DNA of 64,000 nt from Burkholderia latens (GTDB lineage Bacteria > Pseudomonadota > Gammaproteobacteria > Burkholderiales > Burkholderiaceae), in NCBI RefSeq assembly GCF_001718795.1, contig NZ_CP013435.1, positions 744,001 to 808,000 on the forward strand. The letters run 5' to 3'. Below the pieces are notes generated by a model. That model was not told where the DNA came from and did no database searches. It was given only the letters and a program-made list of their open reading frames with translations. The position numbers and the translations under genes are program-made. This document shows positions 18,154-28,214 of the stretch, piece after piece (the first letter of the stretch is position 1; the number at the start of each line of letters is the position of its first letter).

Positions 18154-21100
18154 TCAATGGCTCGCCGCATCGGCCGGACCGTGATTCATCTTACCCTGAT
18201 CGCCCCGCACCCGCTCGATGTGCGGATGGGCCCACGAGCCGGTGATCGCATAGTCGAGCGCGAATGCATGCGACAGCGTCTCCGACAGCGCGTAGTTTGC
18301 GGCCAGCACGCCGATGCCGAGCAGCGGGTTGACGATCGCAGCCGCGATCGCCGCGGTGCCGGCGCCGATCTTCGGCGCGACGTGCGCGTGCAGGTCCTGC
18401 GTCTCGGTGCCGAGGTCGACCGCGCCGCGCACCGTCACGTTCGCGGGCGGGGTCGTCATCGCAAAGTCGTCGGTGCGCGCGATTCCGTTCGAGATCCGGC
18501 TCGTGCCCGTGATCTTGTCGAACGGCAGCCCCTTGCCGACCACGTCGCGGAAATTCAGCGTGAGGAAACGCGCGAGGCTCTGCAGGCTCAGCACGCCGAG
18601 CAGCTTCGCGGCGCCGGGATCGACCTTCAGGATCTGTCCGTGCTCGAGGTCGAGCGCGACCTGCCCGGCGAGCGACGGCAGATCGACCGCGGTCGGACCG
18701 CCCCGCCAGCCGACCTTGCCGGTCACCGTGCCGTGGCCGTCCGCGAGCGTGCGCGGCAGGCCGACGCGGTCGAGCAGCGCGCCCGCGTTGCCGACGTCGA
18801 GCTTGAAGTCGAACACGCTGCGGCGCGGCGCGTCGTTTTCGTCGACGCCGCGCGCGAGTGCGCGGCGCGACGTGCGCCAGTTGCCGGTTGCCGTCAGCTT
18901 CGCGGCCGGATTCGCGAGTTCGAGCTTGTCGAGCTGCCACACCGGTGCGCCGTCCTCGTCGATGTTGCGTGCATTGACGACGAGCCGGCCGATGTCGTGA
19001 TCGCGCGCGACGACCTGGTCGACGATCAGGTCGACCGACGGTATCGGGCGGTCGGTCGGCGTCGGCAGGTTCATCGCGCGGCCGACCAGATCGTGCTGCG
19101 CGCTTTGCGGGATCACGAGCTTGGCGAGACGTGCGTTCAGTACGCCCGCGCCGTTGTGGCCGCCGCCCGGCGCCCACGACAGGTAGCCCGACACCTGGTT
19201 CGACGCGATGTTCGCCTGCCACAGCTCGTCGACGTGCGATGCGCCGATGATCACGTTTTCCCAGTTGCGCTTGAGCAGCTTCAGCGTGCCGAAGTGGAGC
19301 GCGAAGCGCTTCGGCGTGAAGCTTGCGACGTCGATGCGCGGCGTGGCCTGCGGCTCCGGCGCGCGCGGCGTGTTGGGCTGCAGCGTGCGGGCCAGCGCGA
19401 GCCACGCGTCGGCGTCCAGTTCGTCGACGTCGACGGCCGCACTCACGCCGTCCTGCGGCAGGTCGGGCATCCTGTGGATGCCCAGCGCGCCGCGCAGCGC
19501 GCGCAGCGGCTGGCCGCGCGTCGCGTCGAGCAGGTAGGTCGCGGATACGGGGCCGAGCGTCAGGTCGGCATGTTCGAGCCGCTTGCCGTCGGCCTGCGCG
19601 GCCGGCTCCAGCGTGAAGCGGAACGGCATCGGCGTGCCGGCCGGTTTCGCGAACGGGGCGGGGAAGTTCAGCGCGACGCCCGTCAGGTCCGAGCGTGCGG
19701 TGACCTGTGGCAGGCGGCCCGGCGCGCCGCGCACGGCGATCTGGTACGGCGCGTCGCCGACCACGTGTTCGAGCAGTGCCGCGGCCGCGCCGCGCAGATT
19801 CAGGCCGCGTGCGGCATCGACCGCGAGCTTGCCGTCTACGTTCACCGCGTACGGGCCGTGCGACTGGAAGCTGCCGCTCGCGCGCACCGGGCCGCCGAGG
19901 AAGCGCGCCGACAGGTCGTGCAGCGACGCGCCGGCTTCGGTGAAGCGCACGCTGCCGCGCAGCGCGGACACCGGCGGCACGCCGTCGGTCGACAGCGTGT
20001 TGCCGCCGAACGCGAGCGCGCCTTCGACGTGCGTGTGCGGATGCGGAACGTGCTGCGGGATCGTGATCTTGAGCGCGAGCGCCGCCGGCCCCTGCGCGTC
20101 GATCCGCTGGCCGATGTGCTGGCTCATCGTGCCGAGCGAGCTGTTGTCCGCGTAGTCGATCAGATCGGCGAGCGGGCCTTGCGCATGGCCGTCGATGACG
20201 AGCGGCGACTTCGACGGATTGCCGAGGTCGTCGATGCGGCCGGTGACCTTCGTCAGCGCGACGCGCTTGTAGTGCGCACGCGCGATGTCGAAGCGCAGCT
20301 TGTTCTGCGCGAGCTCGAACACGCCGTCGATCCCGTCGAGCGCCGGCCACACGCTCGGCGTGCCGTTCGCGAGCTTGCGCGGCGGATAGGGCGTCGGCTC
20401 GAAGCGCCCGCCGGTGAACGGCGCGACGATATGGAACACGCCGGCGTCCGGCTCGTGTTCGAACGGGAATTTTTCGAGCGGGCCGCGCGCGACGATCGAC
20501 GCGCCTTTGGTCACCTGGCCGTCTTGCAGCGCATGGCCCAGATAATCGCGCAGGTGCTCGGACATCCCGGTCGGCAGGTAGCGCGGAATGCGCGCCACCG
20601 ATGCGCGCGTGAAATCCGCGCGCAGGTCGAGCGAGCCGCGGCCGTGGCCCGGGTTCGTGTACGAGCCCGACACCGCGATTTCGGCGTCGGGATTCGAGAC
20701 GAACAGGTCGGGCAGCGTCACGTCGACGCGCGCGTGCTTGTCGCCGGGCGCGGGCGTGATCGCCCATTTCGCGTTGCCGCGAAGCCGGTCGAAAGTCAGG
20801 CGCGGCTCGTCGAATTCGCCGGGCACCGTGACGGCCGCGTTGACCGTGTCGAAGTGCGCGCTGCCGCCGGTCTCGGTCGCATCGATGCGGCCCCACAAAT
20901 TCTCGACGCCCGGCCACCCGGCCCGCGGGTGACCGCGCGGCGACAGCCCCGGCGGCGGCTCCTGCGCGGCGACGCTGATGCCCTGCAGATCGCCGAGGAA
21001 GCGGTAGCGGACGATCGGCGCGGCGCCCATGCGCCGCTCCTCGTCGGCGAGTTCGGGCCGCGCCGGCTTCGCACGTTCGACTTCGATGTGATAGTTCGAC

Positions 21101-22353
21101 ACCATCCCGCGCGGGTCGAGCTTGATCAGTTCGTTGCGCAGCCGGGCCGGCAGCGGCAGCCCGCGGATGAATTCGCTGAGGATGCCGAGGTCGACGCGGT
21201 CGCCGACCACGCTCAGCAACTGCCCCTGGTCGGCGGCCGGCACACGGTAGCGGGCCGTCAGCGTCGACAGCGCGAGCGAACGGGCGAGCGGCGTGCCATC
21301 CGGCAGCGGCGGCTGACCGAGCTCCGCGTTGAAGCGCGTCAGATGCAGCGTATAGTCGCGGCCGGCGTTCAGCGCCATGTCCCAGCCGAAGCCGACCGTC
21401 GGGACGTCGAGGCGCGGCTGGGTCGGCCGCACGCGCAGCACGACGTCGGCGCCCTGCAGGTCGCCGCCCGCGGAGCGCAGATGGCCATCCTCGAAGGTCG
21501 CCCAGATCGCGTTGTCGATGCGGCCTGCATGGACCGTGAGCGGCAAGTCCACGTAGCGGCCGAGCGTCTGCAGATCGACAGGGCCGGTCGACAGATACGC
21601 GTCGCCGGTCCAGTTCGTCGGCTTGCCGACCGGCGCGAGCGCCTTGTGCCTGAAGCGCGCGCGGAAATCGAGCGGCCCGAGCAGCAGCGTGCCGTTCGCC
21701 GGTGCCTGCAGCGCAGCCTTGTGCTCGCGGCCGTGGTTGAGCACCGCGAGGCGGATGCCCGACAGTGCGAGCTCCGGCGCGTCGTGCTGCGCGTCGCGCC
21801 AGCGCAGCGTGCCGTTGCGCAGCACGATCGCTTCCTGCTTCAGCAGCCACGTGCCGAATGTGTCGTTGCCGCCGTGGGTCGTCGCGACGCCGACGCCCGC
21901 GATGCTCAGCGAGCCGTCGGCCGCACGCGCGACGACGAGGTCCGGGCGGTCGACGATCAGGCTCGACAGCGCGGGCGACAGCCGCAGCAGCGACATCCAT
22001 GACAGCGCGGCCGTCGCGTGCGGGACCGACAGCGCGATCTGGCCGTCGCGGCCGCGAATGGTGAGGTTGGCGACTTCGACGCCCGGCTGCATGCCGGACC
22101 AGTGAGGAGACAGCTTGCCGATCGACAACTGCGCGTGCAGCTTGTCGGACACCGCGCGCTCGATGCGCGGGCGGTATTCGTCGATGCGGGGCAGCAACAC
22201 GTAGCGCAGCCCGAGGAAGGCGCCGGACGCGACGAAGTACGCGCCGATCCCGACTGCCAGCGTCACCCTGAACACGCGACGCAGGACCGGATGATCGTGC
22301 TTCGGAGGTCCCGCTTCGGGCGCAGCTACGGCGGATTCCTGACGGTCGGACAT
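18154..22353 (-). CDS. yhdP: YhdP family AsmA-like envelope protein
   Basis: 1399 aa. One N-terminal transmembrane anchor (VTLAVGIGAYFVASGAFLGL, near residue 35) is followed by a very long periplasmic region of AsmA/DUF3971 type. The C-terminal AsmA-like part has LARFLTLNFRDVVGKGLPFDKITG and VNPLLGIGVLAANYALSE. YhdP, TamB and YdbH are thought to move phospholipid between inner and outer membranes in E. coli; that role is carried over by homology. First gene of the minus-strand unit, divergent from glnE with a 229-nt gap. Confidence 0.9.
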   Translation of the reverse strand: MSDRQESAVAAPEAGPPKHDHPVLRRVFRVTLAVGIGAYFVASGAFLGLRYVLLPRIDEYRPRIERAVSDKLHAQLSIGKLSPHWSGMQPGVEVANLTIRGRDGQIALSVPHATAALSWMSLLRLSPALSSLIVDRPDLVVARAADGSLSIAGVGVATTHGGNDTFGTWLLKQEAIVLRNGTLRWRDAQHDAPELALSGIRLAVLNHGREHKAALQAPANGTLLLGPLDFRARFRHKALAPVGKPTNWTGDAYLSTGPVDLQTLGRYVDLPLTVHAGRIDNAIWATFEDGHLRSAGGDLQGADVVLRVRPTQPRLDVPTVGFGWDMALNAGRDYTLHLTRFNAELGQPPLPDGTPLARSLALSTLTARYRVPAADQGQLLSVVGDRVDLGILSEFIRGLPLPARLRNELIKLDPRGMVSNYHIEVERAKPARPELADEERRMGAAPIVRYRFLGDLQGISVAAQEPPPGLSPRGHPRAGWPGVENLWGRIDATETGGSAHFDTVNAAVTVPGEFDEPRLTFDRLRGNAKWAITPAPGDKHARVDVTLPDLFVSNPDAEIAVSGSYTNPGHGRGSLDLRADFTRASVARIPRYLPTGMSEHLRDYLGHALQDGQVTKGASIVARGPLEKFPFEHEPDAGVFHIVAPFTGGRFEPTPYPPRKLANGTPSVWPALDGIDGVFELAQNKLRFDIARAHYKRVALTKVTGRIDDLGNPSKSPLVIDGHAQGPLADLIDYADNSSLGTMSQHIGQRIDAQGPAALALKITIPQHVPHPHTHVEGALAFGGNTLSTDGVPPVSALRGSVRFTEAGASLHDLSARFLGGPVRASGSFQSHGPYAVNVDGKLAVDAARGLNLRGAAAALLEHVVGDAPYQIAVRGAPGRLPQVTARSDLTGVALNFPAPFAKPAGTPMPFRFTLEPAAQADGKRLEHADLTLGPVSATYLLDATRGQPLRALRGALGIHRMPDLPQDGVSAAVDVDELDADAWLALARTLQPNTPRAPEPQATPRIDVASFTPKRFALHFGTLKLLKRNWENVIIGASHVDELWQANIASNQVSGYLSWAPGGGHNGAGVLNARLAKLVIPQSAQHDLVGRAMNLPTPTDRPIPSVDLIVDQVVARDHDIGRLVVNARNIDEDGAPVWQLDKLELANPAAKLTATGNWRTSRRALARGVDENDAPRRSVFDFKLDVGNAGALLDRVGLPRTLADGHGTVTGKVGWRGGPTAVDLPSLAGQVALDLEHGQILKVDPGAAKLLGVLSLQSLARFLTLNFRDVVGKGLPFDKITGTSRISNGIARTDDFAMTTPPANVTVRGAVDLGTETQDLHAHVAPKIGAGTAAIAAAIVNPLLGIGVLAANYALSETLSHAFALDYAITGSWAHPHIERVRGDQGKMNHGPADAASH

Positions 22354-22582
22354 GCGGCGGAAGGGCGGCGATATGGTAGTTTTGCAGACTGACGTTGAAA
22401 TGTATCACAGGGGTTCGTGCCGGCGGCCGTTGGGCAGCACGGCACGGGCTTTCCGGCGCGCGGTTGGCGCGGCGGCGCACCCGCGCCCCCCGCTGCCGTG
22501 CCGAGTCCAAGGGCCTGCCGGCGGCGGGGCGCGCGCAGCGTCGTCCCGCGGCGGCGGCCCTTACCGCCAGGCCCGCTTTTCG

Positions 22583-25384
22583 ATGACCGACGCTTCCTCC
22601 CTGCTCAGCCTGTCCTACTCCCGCTACCTCGCCCGCGCGGCCGCCGCGCGTCCGGCGCTGTCCGACCGGATCGCCGCGTGGGCCGGTGCGCCGCTGTCCC
22701 GCGCGCAGCTCGACGCGCGCCTGACCGAACTGCTCGCGCCGCCGGCCGGCACGGCCGCACCGGGCGACGAGCAGCTCAAGCGCGCGCTGCGGCAGCTGCG
22801 GGTCGAAGTGTTCGGTGCGGTCGCGGAGCGCGACTTGCGCGGCGTCGCGGATGTCGCCGAAGTGACGGGCGCGATGACGGATCTCGCCGAAGTGGCCGTG
22901 CAGCGCTCGCTCGCGCTGCTGTCGGCCGAACTCGACGCGATGTACGGCGAGCCGCGCGGCGCCGACGGCCAGCGCGTCGTGCTCGGCGTGGTCGGGATGG
23001 GCAAGCTTGGTGGCCGCGAGCTGAACGTGTCGTCAGATATTGACCTGATCTTCGTCTACGAGGACGACGGCGAGACCGCCGGCGGCGCGCGCTCGCCGCT
23101 GTCCACCCAGGAATACTTCACGCGGCTCGGCCGACGCCTGATCGGCGTGCTGTCCGAGGTCACGGCCGACGGTTACGTGTTCCGCGTCGACATGCGGCTG
23201 CGCCCGAACGGCGATTCGGGGCCGCTCGTCTGCAGCCTCGGGATGCTCGAGGAATATTTCTACGTGCAGGGGCGCGAGTGGGAGCGCTACGCGTGGATCA
23301 AGGGGCGGCTCGTGTCGGAGGGCGACAGCGACGCCGCGCGGCGGCTCGAAGCGCAGCTCCAGGCAATCGTGAAGCCGTTCGTCTACCGCCGCTATCTCGA
23401 CTTCGGCGTAATCGGGGCGATCCGTTCGCTGCACCAGCAGATCCGCCAGGAAGCCGCGCGCCGCGCGTCGATGCGGCCCGACAAGGCCGACGACATCAAG
23501 CTCGGGCGCGGCGGGATCCGCGAGATCGAGTTCAGTGCGCAGGTGTTCCAGCTGATCCGGGGCGGCCAGGATGCGGGATTCCGCGTGCGGCCGACGCTTG
23601 CGGTGCTGCGCCACGCGCAGGCGCGCGCGCTGATCGGCGACGACGTGCGCGAACGGCTCACCGACGCGTACAACTTCCTGCGCACGCTCGAGCACCGGCT
23701 GCAGTACCGCGACGACGCGCAGACGCACGCGATGCCGGTCGATCCGGGCGAGCGCGCGGCGCTGGCCGCGTCGCTCGGCTATGCCGACTACGCGGCGCTG
23801 ATGGCGGTGCTCGATGGCCATCGCACGTTCGTGGAGGCGCAGTTCGATCAAATCTTCGCGGACAAGGTGAACGGCGGCTCGTGCGCGGCCGGCGAGGACA
23901 CGGCCGCCGCGTGGATCTGGAGCGGCGCGCTCGCCGACGACGGCGAAGACGACGCGCTGCTCGCGCGCCTCGACGGCCTCGGCTTCGCCGATCCGGCTGC
24001 CGTGCTCGCGCGGCTGCGCGCGATCTGGCAATCGTCGCGCTACGCGGGGCTGCCCGAAAAGAGCCGGCAGCGTTTCGACAGCGTCGCGCAGCGCGCGCTC
24101 GAGGCCGCGCCGCGCATCGACGCGGCGCGCCGCGACGAAACGATCGTGCGGTTGTTCGACCTGCTCGAGACGGTCAGCCGGCGCGGCGTCTATCTGGCGC
24201 TGCTGACCGAGTATCCGGCCGCGCTCGATCGTGTACTGTCGGTGCTCGGCGCGACGCGCTGGGGCGGCGGCTACCTGATCCGCCATCCGCAGCTGCTCGA
24301 CGAACTGCTCGACGACGAAGCGATCGCGAGCCCGTTCGACTGGCCCGCATTCAAGGATGCGCTGCGTGCGCGCCTGGCCGCCGCCGACGGCCCCGAGCAG
24401 CAGATGGACTTGCTGCGGCATGCGCAGCACGCGGAGGTGTTCCGCATCCTGCTGATCGACCTGGCGGGGCAACTGTCGGTCGAGCACGTGAGCGACCGCC
24501 TGTCCGAACTCGCCGACGCGGTGCTCGACGTGACGATCGAAGTGGTCTGGTCGCAGCTCGCGAAGCGTCACCGCGACGTGCCGAAATTCGCGGTGATCGC
24601 GTACGGCAAGCTCGGCGGCAAGGAGCTCGGCTACGCGTCGGATCTGGACCTGATCTTTCTGTACGACGATCCCGACGAGCGCTCCGCGGACGTCTATACG
24701 ACGTTTACGCGCCGGCTGATCACATGGCTCACGACCGCGACCGGCGCGGGCGCGCTGTTCGACATCGACCTGCGGCTGCGGCCGAACGGCGAGGCCGGAT
24801 TGCTCGTGACCGATCTCGACGCGTTCCGCCGATACCAGCTGCGCGAGGGCGATGCGGCGAATACCGCGTGGGTGTGGGAGCACCAGGCGCTGACGCGCGC
24901 GCGCTACAGCGCCGGCGACCCGCAGATCGGCGCGGACTTCGAGGCGATCCGCCAGCAGGTTTTGACGACGCCGCGCGACGCGGCCGTGCTCGCGAACGAA
25001 ATCGTCGACATGCGCGGCAAGGTGTTCGCGGGCCACCCGAACCACACCGAGCTGTTCGACCTGAAGCACGATCGCGGCGGGATGGTCGACATCGAGTTCA
25101 TCGTCCAGTACTGGGTGCTCCTGCATGCATCGAGCGATGCCGAGCTGATCCGCAACACCGGCAACATCGCGCTCTTGCGCGAGGTCGCACGGTTCGGTCT
25201 GATGGGGGAGGACGAGGCCGAGCGGGTGGGCGCCGCGTACCGCACGTACCGGAAACTGCAGCACAAGCTGCGACTCGACGGGATGGAGAAGGCGCGGGTC
25301 GATCCGGCGCTGGTGGCCGACGAGCGGGCAGCCGTGACCGCGCTGTGGGAACGCGTGTTCGGGGCGCGCGAAACGGGCGTTTGA
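22583..25384 (+). CDS. glnE: Glutamine synthetase adenylyltransferase/deadenylase GlnE
   Basis: 933 aa, standard length. Two nucleotidyltransferase domains are visible: the N-terminal deadenylase with GMGKLGGRELNVSSDIDLIFVY (near 140) and the C-terminal adenylylase with AYGKLGGKELGYASDLDLIFLY (near 675). Each keeps the DxD metal motif. It covalently modifies glutamine synthetase according to nitrogen status. The ATG at 22583 (MTDASSLLSL) is chosen because the open frame upstream overlaps the yhdP promoter region and looks non-coding. Confidence 0.95.
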   Translation: MTDASSLLSLSYSRYLARAAAARPALSDRIAAWAGAPLSRAQLDARLTELLAPPAGTAAPGDEQLKRALRQLRVEVFGAVAERDLRGVADVAEVTGAMTDLAEVAVQRSLALLSAELDAMYGEPRGADGQRVVLGVVGMGKLGGRELNVSSDIDLIFVYEDDGETAGGARSPLSTQEYFTRLGRRLIGVLSEVTADGYVFRVDMRLRPNGDSGPLVCSLGMLEEYFYVQGREWERYAWIKGRLVSEGDSDAARRLEAQLQAIVKPFVYRRYLDFGVIGAIRSLHQQIRQEAARRASMRPDKADDIKLGRGGIREIEFSAQVFQLIRGGQDAGFRVRPTLAVLRHAQARALIGDDVRERLTDAYNFLRTLEHRLQYRDDAQTHAMPVDPGERAALAASLGYADYAALMAVLDGHRTFVEAQFDQIFADKVNGGSCAAGEDTAAAWIWSGALADDGEDDALLARLDGLGFADPAAVLARLRAIWQSSRYAGLPEKSRQRFDSVAQRALEAAPRIDAARRDETIVRLFDLLETVSRRGVYLALLTEYPAALDRVLSVLGATRWGGGYLIRHPQLLDELLDDEAIASPFDWPAFKDALRARLAAADGPEQQMDLLRHAQHAEVFRILLIDLAGQLSVEHVSDRLSELADAVLDVTIEVVWSQLAKRHRDVPKFAVIAYGKLGGKELGYASDLDLIFLYDDPDERSADVYTTFTRRLITWLTTATGAGALFDIDLRLRPNGEAGLLVTDLDAFRRYQLREGDAANTAWVWEHQALTRARYSAGDPQIGADFEAIRQQVLTTPRDAAVLANEIVDMRGKVFAGHPNHTELFDLKHDRGGMVDIEFIVQYWVLLHASSDAELIRNTGNIALLREVARFGLMGEDEAERVGAAYRTYRKLQHKLRLDGMEKARVDPALVADERAAVTALWERVFGARETGV

Positions 25385-25512
25385 GTCGCGCGTTCGACGC
25401 CGGCGGCCACGTTGGCGGACGGGGCGGGTGTGGTCTCCCCCGGCGGCCGGCCGGCCGAAAAAGACCGCTGCACGCGCCGGTCGCGCTGGATACGGCCCGC
25501 GCTGCGCGCGTG

Positions 25513-27162
25513 TCAGGCCGCGAGCATTTCCTTCGCGTGCTTGCGGGTGGTGGCCGTGATTTCGAGGCCGCCGAGCATCCGCGCGACTTCCTCGACGCGG
25601 CTCGCCTTGTCGAGCGCGACGACCGACGATACGGTGCCGCCGCGGTCGTCGGAGCCTTTCGCGACCTGGAAGTGATGGTCGCCGCGCGCCGCGACCTGCG
25701 GCAGATGCGTCACGCACAGCACCTGGCGGTCGCGCCCGAGCTGGTGCAGCAGGCGGCCGACGACTTCGGCGACGCCACCGCCGATACCCGTGTCGACTTC
25801 GTCGAAAATCAGCGTCGGCGTCGGGCTGGCCGCGCTCGCGATCACTGCAAGCGCGAGGCTGATCCGGGCCAGTTCGCCGCCCGACGCGACTTTCGCGAGC
25901 GGCCTCAGCGGCACGCCCGGGTGCCCGGCGACGCGGAATTCGACTTGTTCGAGCCCGTGCGGACCGCCGTCGGCAAGCGGCACGAGCGCGACTTCGAAAC
26001 TGCCGCCGGCCATCGACAGCTCTTGCATGCCGGCCGTGACGGCCGTGCCGAGCGCTTTCGCGGCCTGCGCGCGCGCCTTCGACAGGTGTTTCGCGTCGGC
26101 GAGATACGCTTCCCATGCCTTCGCCTGCGCGGCTTCCAGCGCGCCGAGATCGGCGGCCGCGTCGAGCGCGGCGAGCTGGGCGCGGCGTGCTGCGTGTTCC
26201 TCGTGCAGGGTGTCGGGCGGCAGGCGGAACTTGCGGGCGGTCGAATGCAGGGCGTCGAGACGCGCTTCGACCTGGGCGAGCCGGGCCGGATCGAGATCGA
26301 GGCGCTGCGCGTAGTGCGACAGCGAATAGACGGCTTCCTGCAGCTGGATCTCGGCCGGTTCGAGCGACGCGAGCGCATCGCCGAGCCCGGAGTCATAGTC
26401 GGCGAGGCTGCGCAGTTTCGACACGATCGCGCCCAACTGCGGCAGCATCGCATCGTCGGCCTCGGACAGCGCATTGAGCGCACCCTGCACGCCGGCGATC
26501 AGATTCGCCGAGTGCGACAGCCGCTTGTGCTCGCTGCCGATTTCGTCCCATTCGCCGGGCTGCGGCGCGAGCTTGTCGAGCTCGGCCAGTTGCCACGCGA
26601 GCTTCTCCCGTTCGAGCTGCAGCTCGCGCTCGTGCGCCTTTGCGGCGTCGATCGCCTGCGTCGCGTCGCGCCACACGCGCCACGCGCGCGCGACGTTCGC
26701 GGCATCGGCGACGAGCCCCGCGTGCGTGTCGAACAGCTCGCGCTGCGCATCGGGCCGCATCAGCAGCTGGTGCGCGTGCTGGCCGTGGATGTCGACGAGC
26801 ATCTCGCCGAGTTCGCGCAGCTGCGCGAGCGTTGCGCTGGTGCCGTTGATGAACGCGCGCGAGCGGCCGTTCGCGTCGATCACGCGGCGCAGCATCACGG
26901 TGTCCTCGGCGTCGAATGCATGGTCGTCGAGCCAGCGTGCGACGCGGTCGTGCGGCGTGAATTCGGCGGCGATGTCGGCGCGACCGCAGCCGGCGCGCAC
27001 GACGCTCGCGTCGGCGCGTTCGCCGAGCGCGAGCGCCAGCGCGTCGATCAGGATCGATTTGCCGGCGCCGGTTTCGCCGGAAAAGACGGTGAAGCCGCTG
27101 TCGAATTCGAGATCGAGCGCGGCGACGATGACGAAGTCGCGAATCGAGAGGTGGCGGAGCAT
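25513..27162 (-). CDS. recN: DNA repair protein RecN
   Basis: 549 aa, SMC-like repair ATPase. Walker A is FSGETGAGKSILIDAL near the N-terminus; Walker B is PTLIFDEVDTGIGGG near 460, with a coiled-coil region between (about 150-350). It acts early in double-strand-break repair. Starts MLRHLSIRDFVIV. It follows nadK by 19 nt; the nadK-recN pairing is conserved in many proteobacteria. Convergent with glnE. Confidence 0.96.
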   Translation of the reverse strand: MLRHLSIRDFVIVAALDLEFDSGFTVFSGETGAGKSILIDALALALGERADASVVRAGCGRADIAAEFTPHDRVARWLDDHAFDAEDTVMLRRVIDANGRSRAFINGTSATLAQLRELGEMLVDIHGQHAHQLLMRPDAQRELFDTHAGLVADAANVARAWRVWRDATQAIDAAKAHERELQLEREKLAWQLAELDKLAPQPGEWDEIGSEHKRLSHSANLIAGVQGALNALSEADDAMLPQLGAIVSKLRSLADYDSGLGDALASLEPAEIQLQEAVYSLSHYAQRLDLDPARLAQVEARLDALHSTARKFRLPPDTLHEEHAARRAQLAALDAAADLGALEAAQAKAWEAYLADAKHLSKARAQAAKALGTAVTAGMQELSMAGGSFEVALVPLADGGPHGLEQVEFRVAGHPGVPLRPLAKVASGGELARISLALAVIASAASPTPTLIFDEVDTGIGGGVAEVVGRLLHQLGRDRQVLCVTHLPQVAARGDHHFQVAKGSDDRGGTVSSVVALDKASRVEEVARMLGGLEITATTRKHAKEMLAA

Positions 27163-27181
27163 GGTGTCGGGCGGTAGTGCG

Positions 27182-28084
27182 TCAGGACGCCTTGTCGTCT
27201 TCGTTCGATGCGTGCTCGTTCCAGTGCAGCTTGTTGCGCAACGTCGCGTAGTAGCTGTAGCCGACCGGGTGCAGGAAGGGCACCGTGTGCTTCGAGCGGC
27301 GCACCTCGATCGTGTCGTTCAGCTCGAGCGCGGTGAACGACTGCATGTCGAAATTCACGTTGACGTCGCGGCCGCCGACGATCTGGATCGCGATCTTCGA
27401 ATCGTCGGGCAGCACGATCGGCCGGTTCGACAGTGCGTGCGGCGCGATCGGCACCAGTACGATGCCCTGGAGCTGCGGATGCAGGATCGGGCCGGCCGAC
27501 GACAGCGCGTACGCGGTCGAGCCCGTCGGCGTCGCGACGATCAGGCCGTCCGAACGCTGGTTGTACATGTAGCGGCCGTCGACCGACGCGCGCAGCTCGA
27601 CCATCCCGGAAAAGCCGCTGCGGTTCACGACGACGTCGTTGAACGCGAGCGCGTGGTAGATCGGTTCGCCGTCGCGCACGATCCGGGCCTCCAGCAGCGA
27701 GCGCTCCTCGCGCTCGAACTTGCCGGACAGGATCACCGGCACCAGTGCCTGCATGTCGGCCGCCGCGATGTCGGTGATGAAACCGAGCCGCCCGTGGTTG
27801 ATCCCGATCAGCGGGGTCTTGTACGGCGCGAGCTGGCGGCCGATGCCGAGCATTGTGCCGTCGCCCCCGAGCACGACCGCCACGTCCGCGCGCGCGCCGA
27901 TTTCCGCCGGCGTCAGTGCCGGATAGCCGGAGATGCCGATTTCGCGCGCGGTGTCGGCTTCGAATACGACCTCGAAGCCCAGCTTCGCGATGCAGCCAGC
28001 CAGCGTGGCGAGCGGCTCGGCGATGCCAGGCGTGTTGCTCCGGCCGACGAGCGCGACAGTATTGAACTGATTACCGGTTTTCAT
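27182..28084 (-). CDS. nadK: NAD kinase NadK
   Basis: 300 aa. Phosphorylates NAD to NADP. The catalytic GGDGTML motif is in [31 protein letters not shown] and the later [16 protein letters not shown] motif are intact. The ATG at 28084 ([14 protein letters not shown]) is chosen; 44 upstream in-frame codons cross the divergent hrcA promoter region and lack conservation. Probably transcribed with recN. Confidence 0.95.
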   Translation of the reverse strand: MKTGNQFNTVALVGRSNTPGIAEPLATLAGCIAKLGFEVVFEADTAREIGISGYPALTPAEIGARADVAVVLGGDGTMLGIGRQLAPYKTPLIGINHGRLGFITDIAAADMQALVPVILSGKFEREERSLLEARIVRDGEPIYHALAFNDVVVNRSGFSGMVELRASVDGRYMYNQRSDGLIVATPTGSTAYALSSAGPILHPQLQGIVLVPIAPHALSNRPIVLPDDSKIAIQIVGGRDVNVNFDMQSFTALELNDTIEVRRSKHTVPFLHPVGYSYYATLRNKLHWNEHASNEDDKAS

Positions 28085-28200
28085 GCCGGCATTACACCAT
28101 AGCTCGTGGACGAAAAGAACCGGCTGTGCGCGCACGGGGCCGGATCGGCCGGCCCGCCCGACTGTGGCCGCAGCCACTCGCCGTGCTCGCGCGGTTGCGC

Positions 28201-28206
28201 TAAAAT
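28201..28206 (+). promoter_or_regulatory. Candidate -10 element (TAAAAT) for hrcA
   Basis: TAAAAT ends only 8 nt before the hrcA ATG. If it is used, transcription would begin at or next to the start codon, giving a leaderless or near-leaderless mRNA. No clear -35 is seen. Confidence 0.4.
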
Positions 28207-28214
28207 TTTCCACC

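Noticed and set aside
18157..22002. 1281-codon plus-strand frame across yhdP
   Set aside because: Shadow frame opposite yhdP; highly basic, repetitive composition and no ribosome-binding site.
23278..27177. 1299-codon plus-strand frame spanning glnE and recN
   Set aside because: Crosses two genes on opposite strands in a third frame; composition typical of out-of-frame GC-rich sequence.
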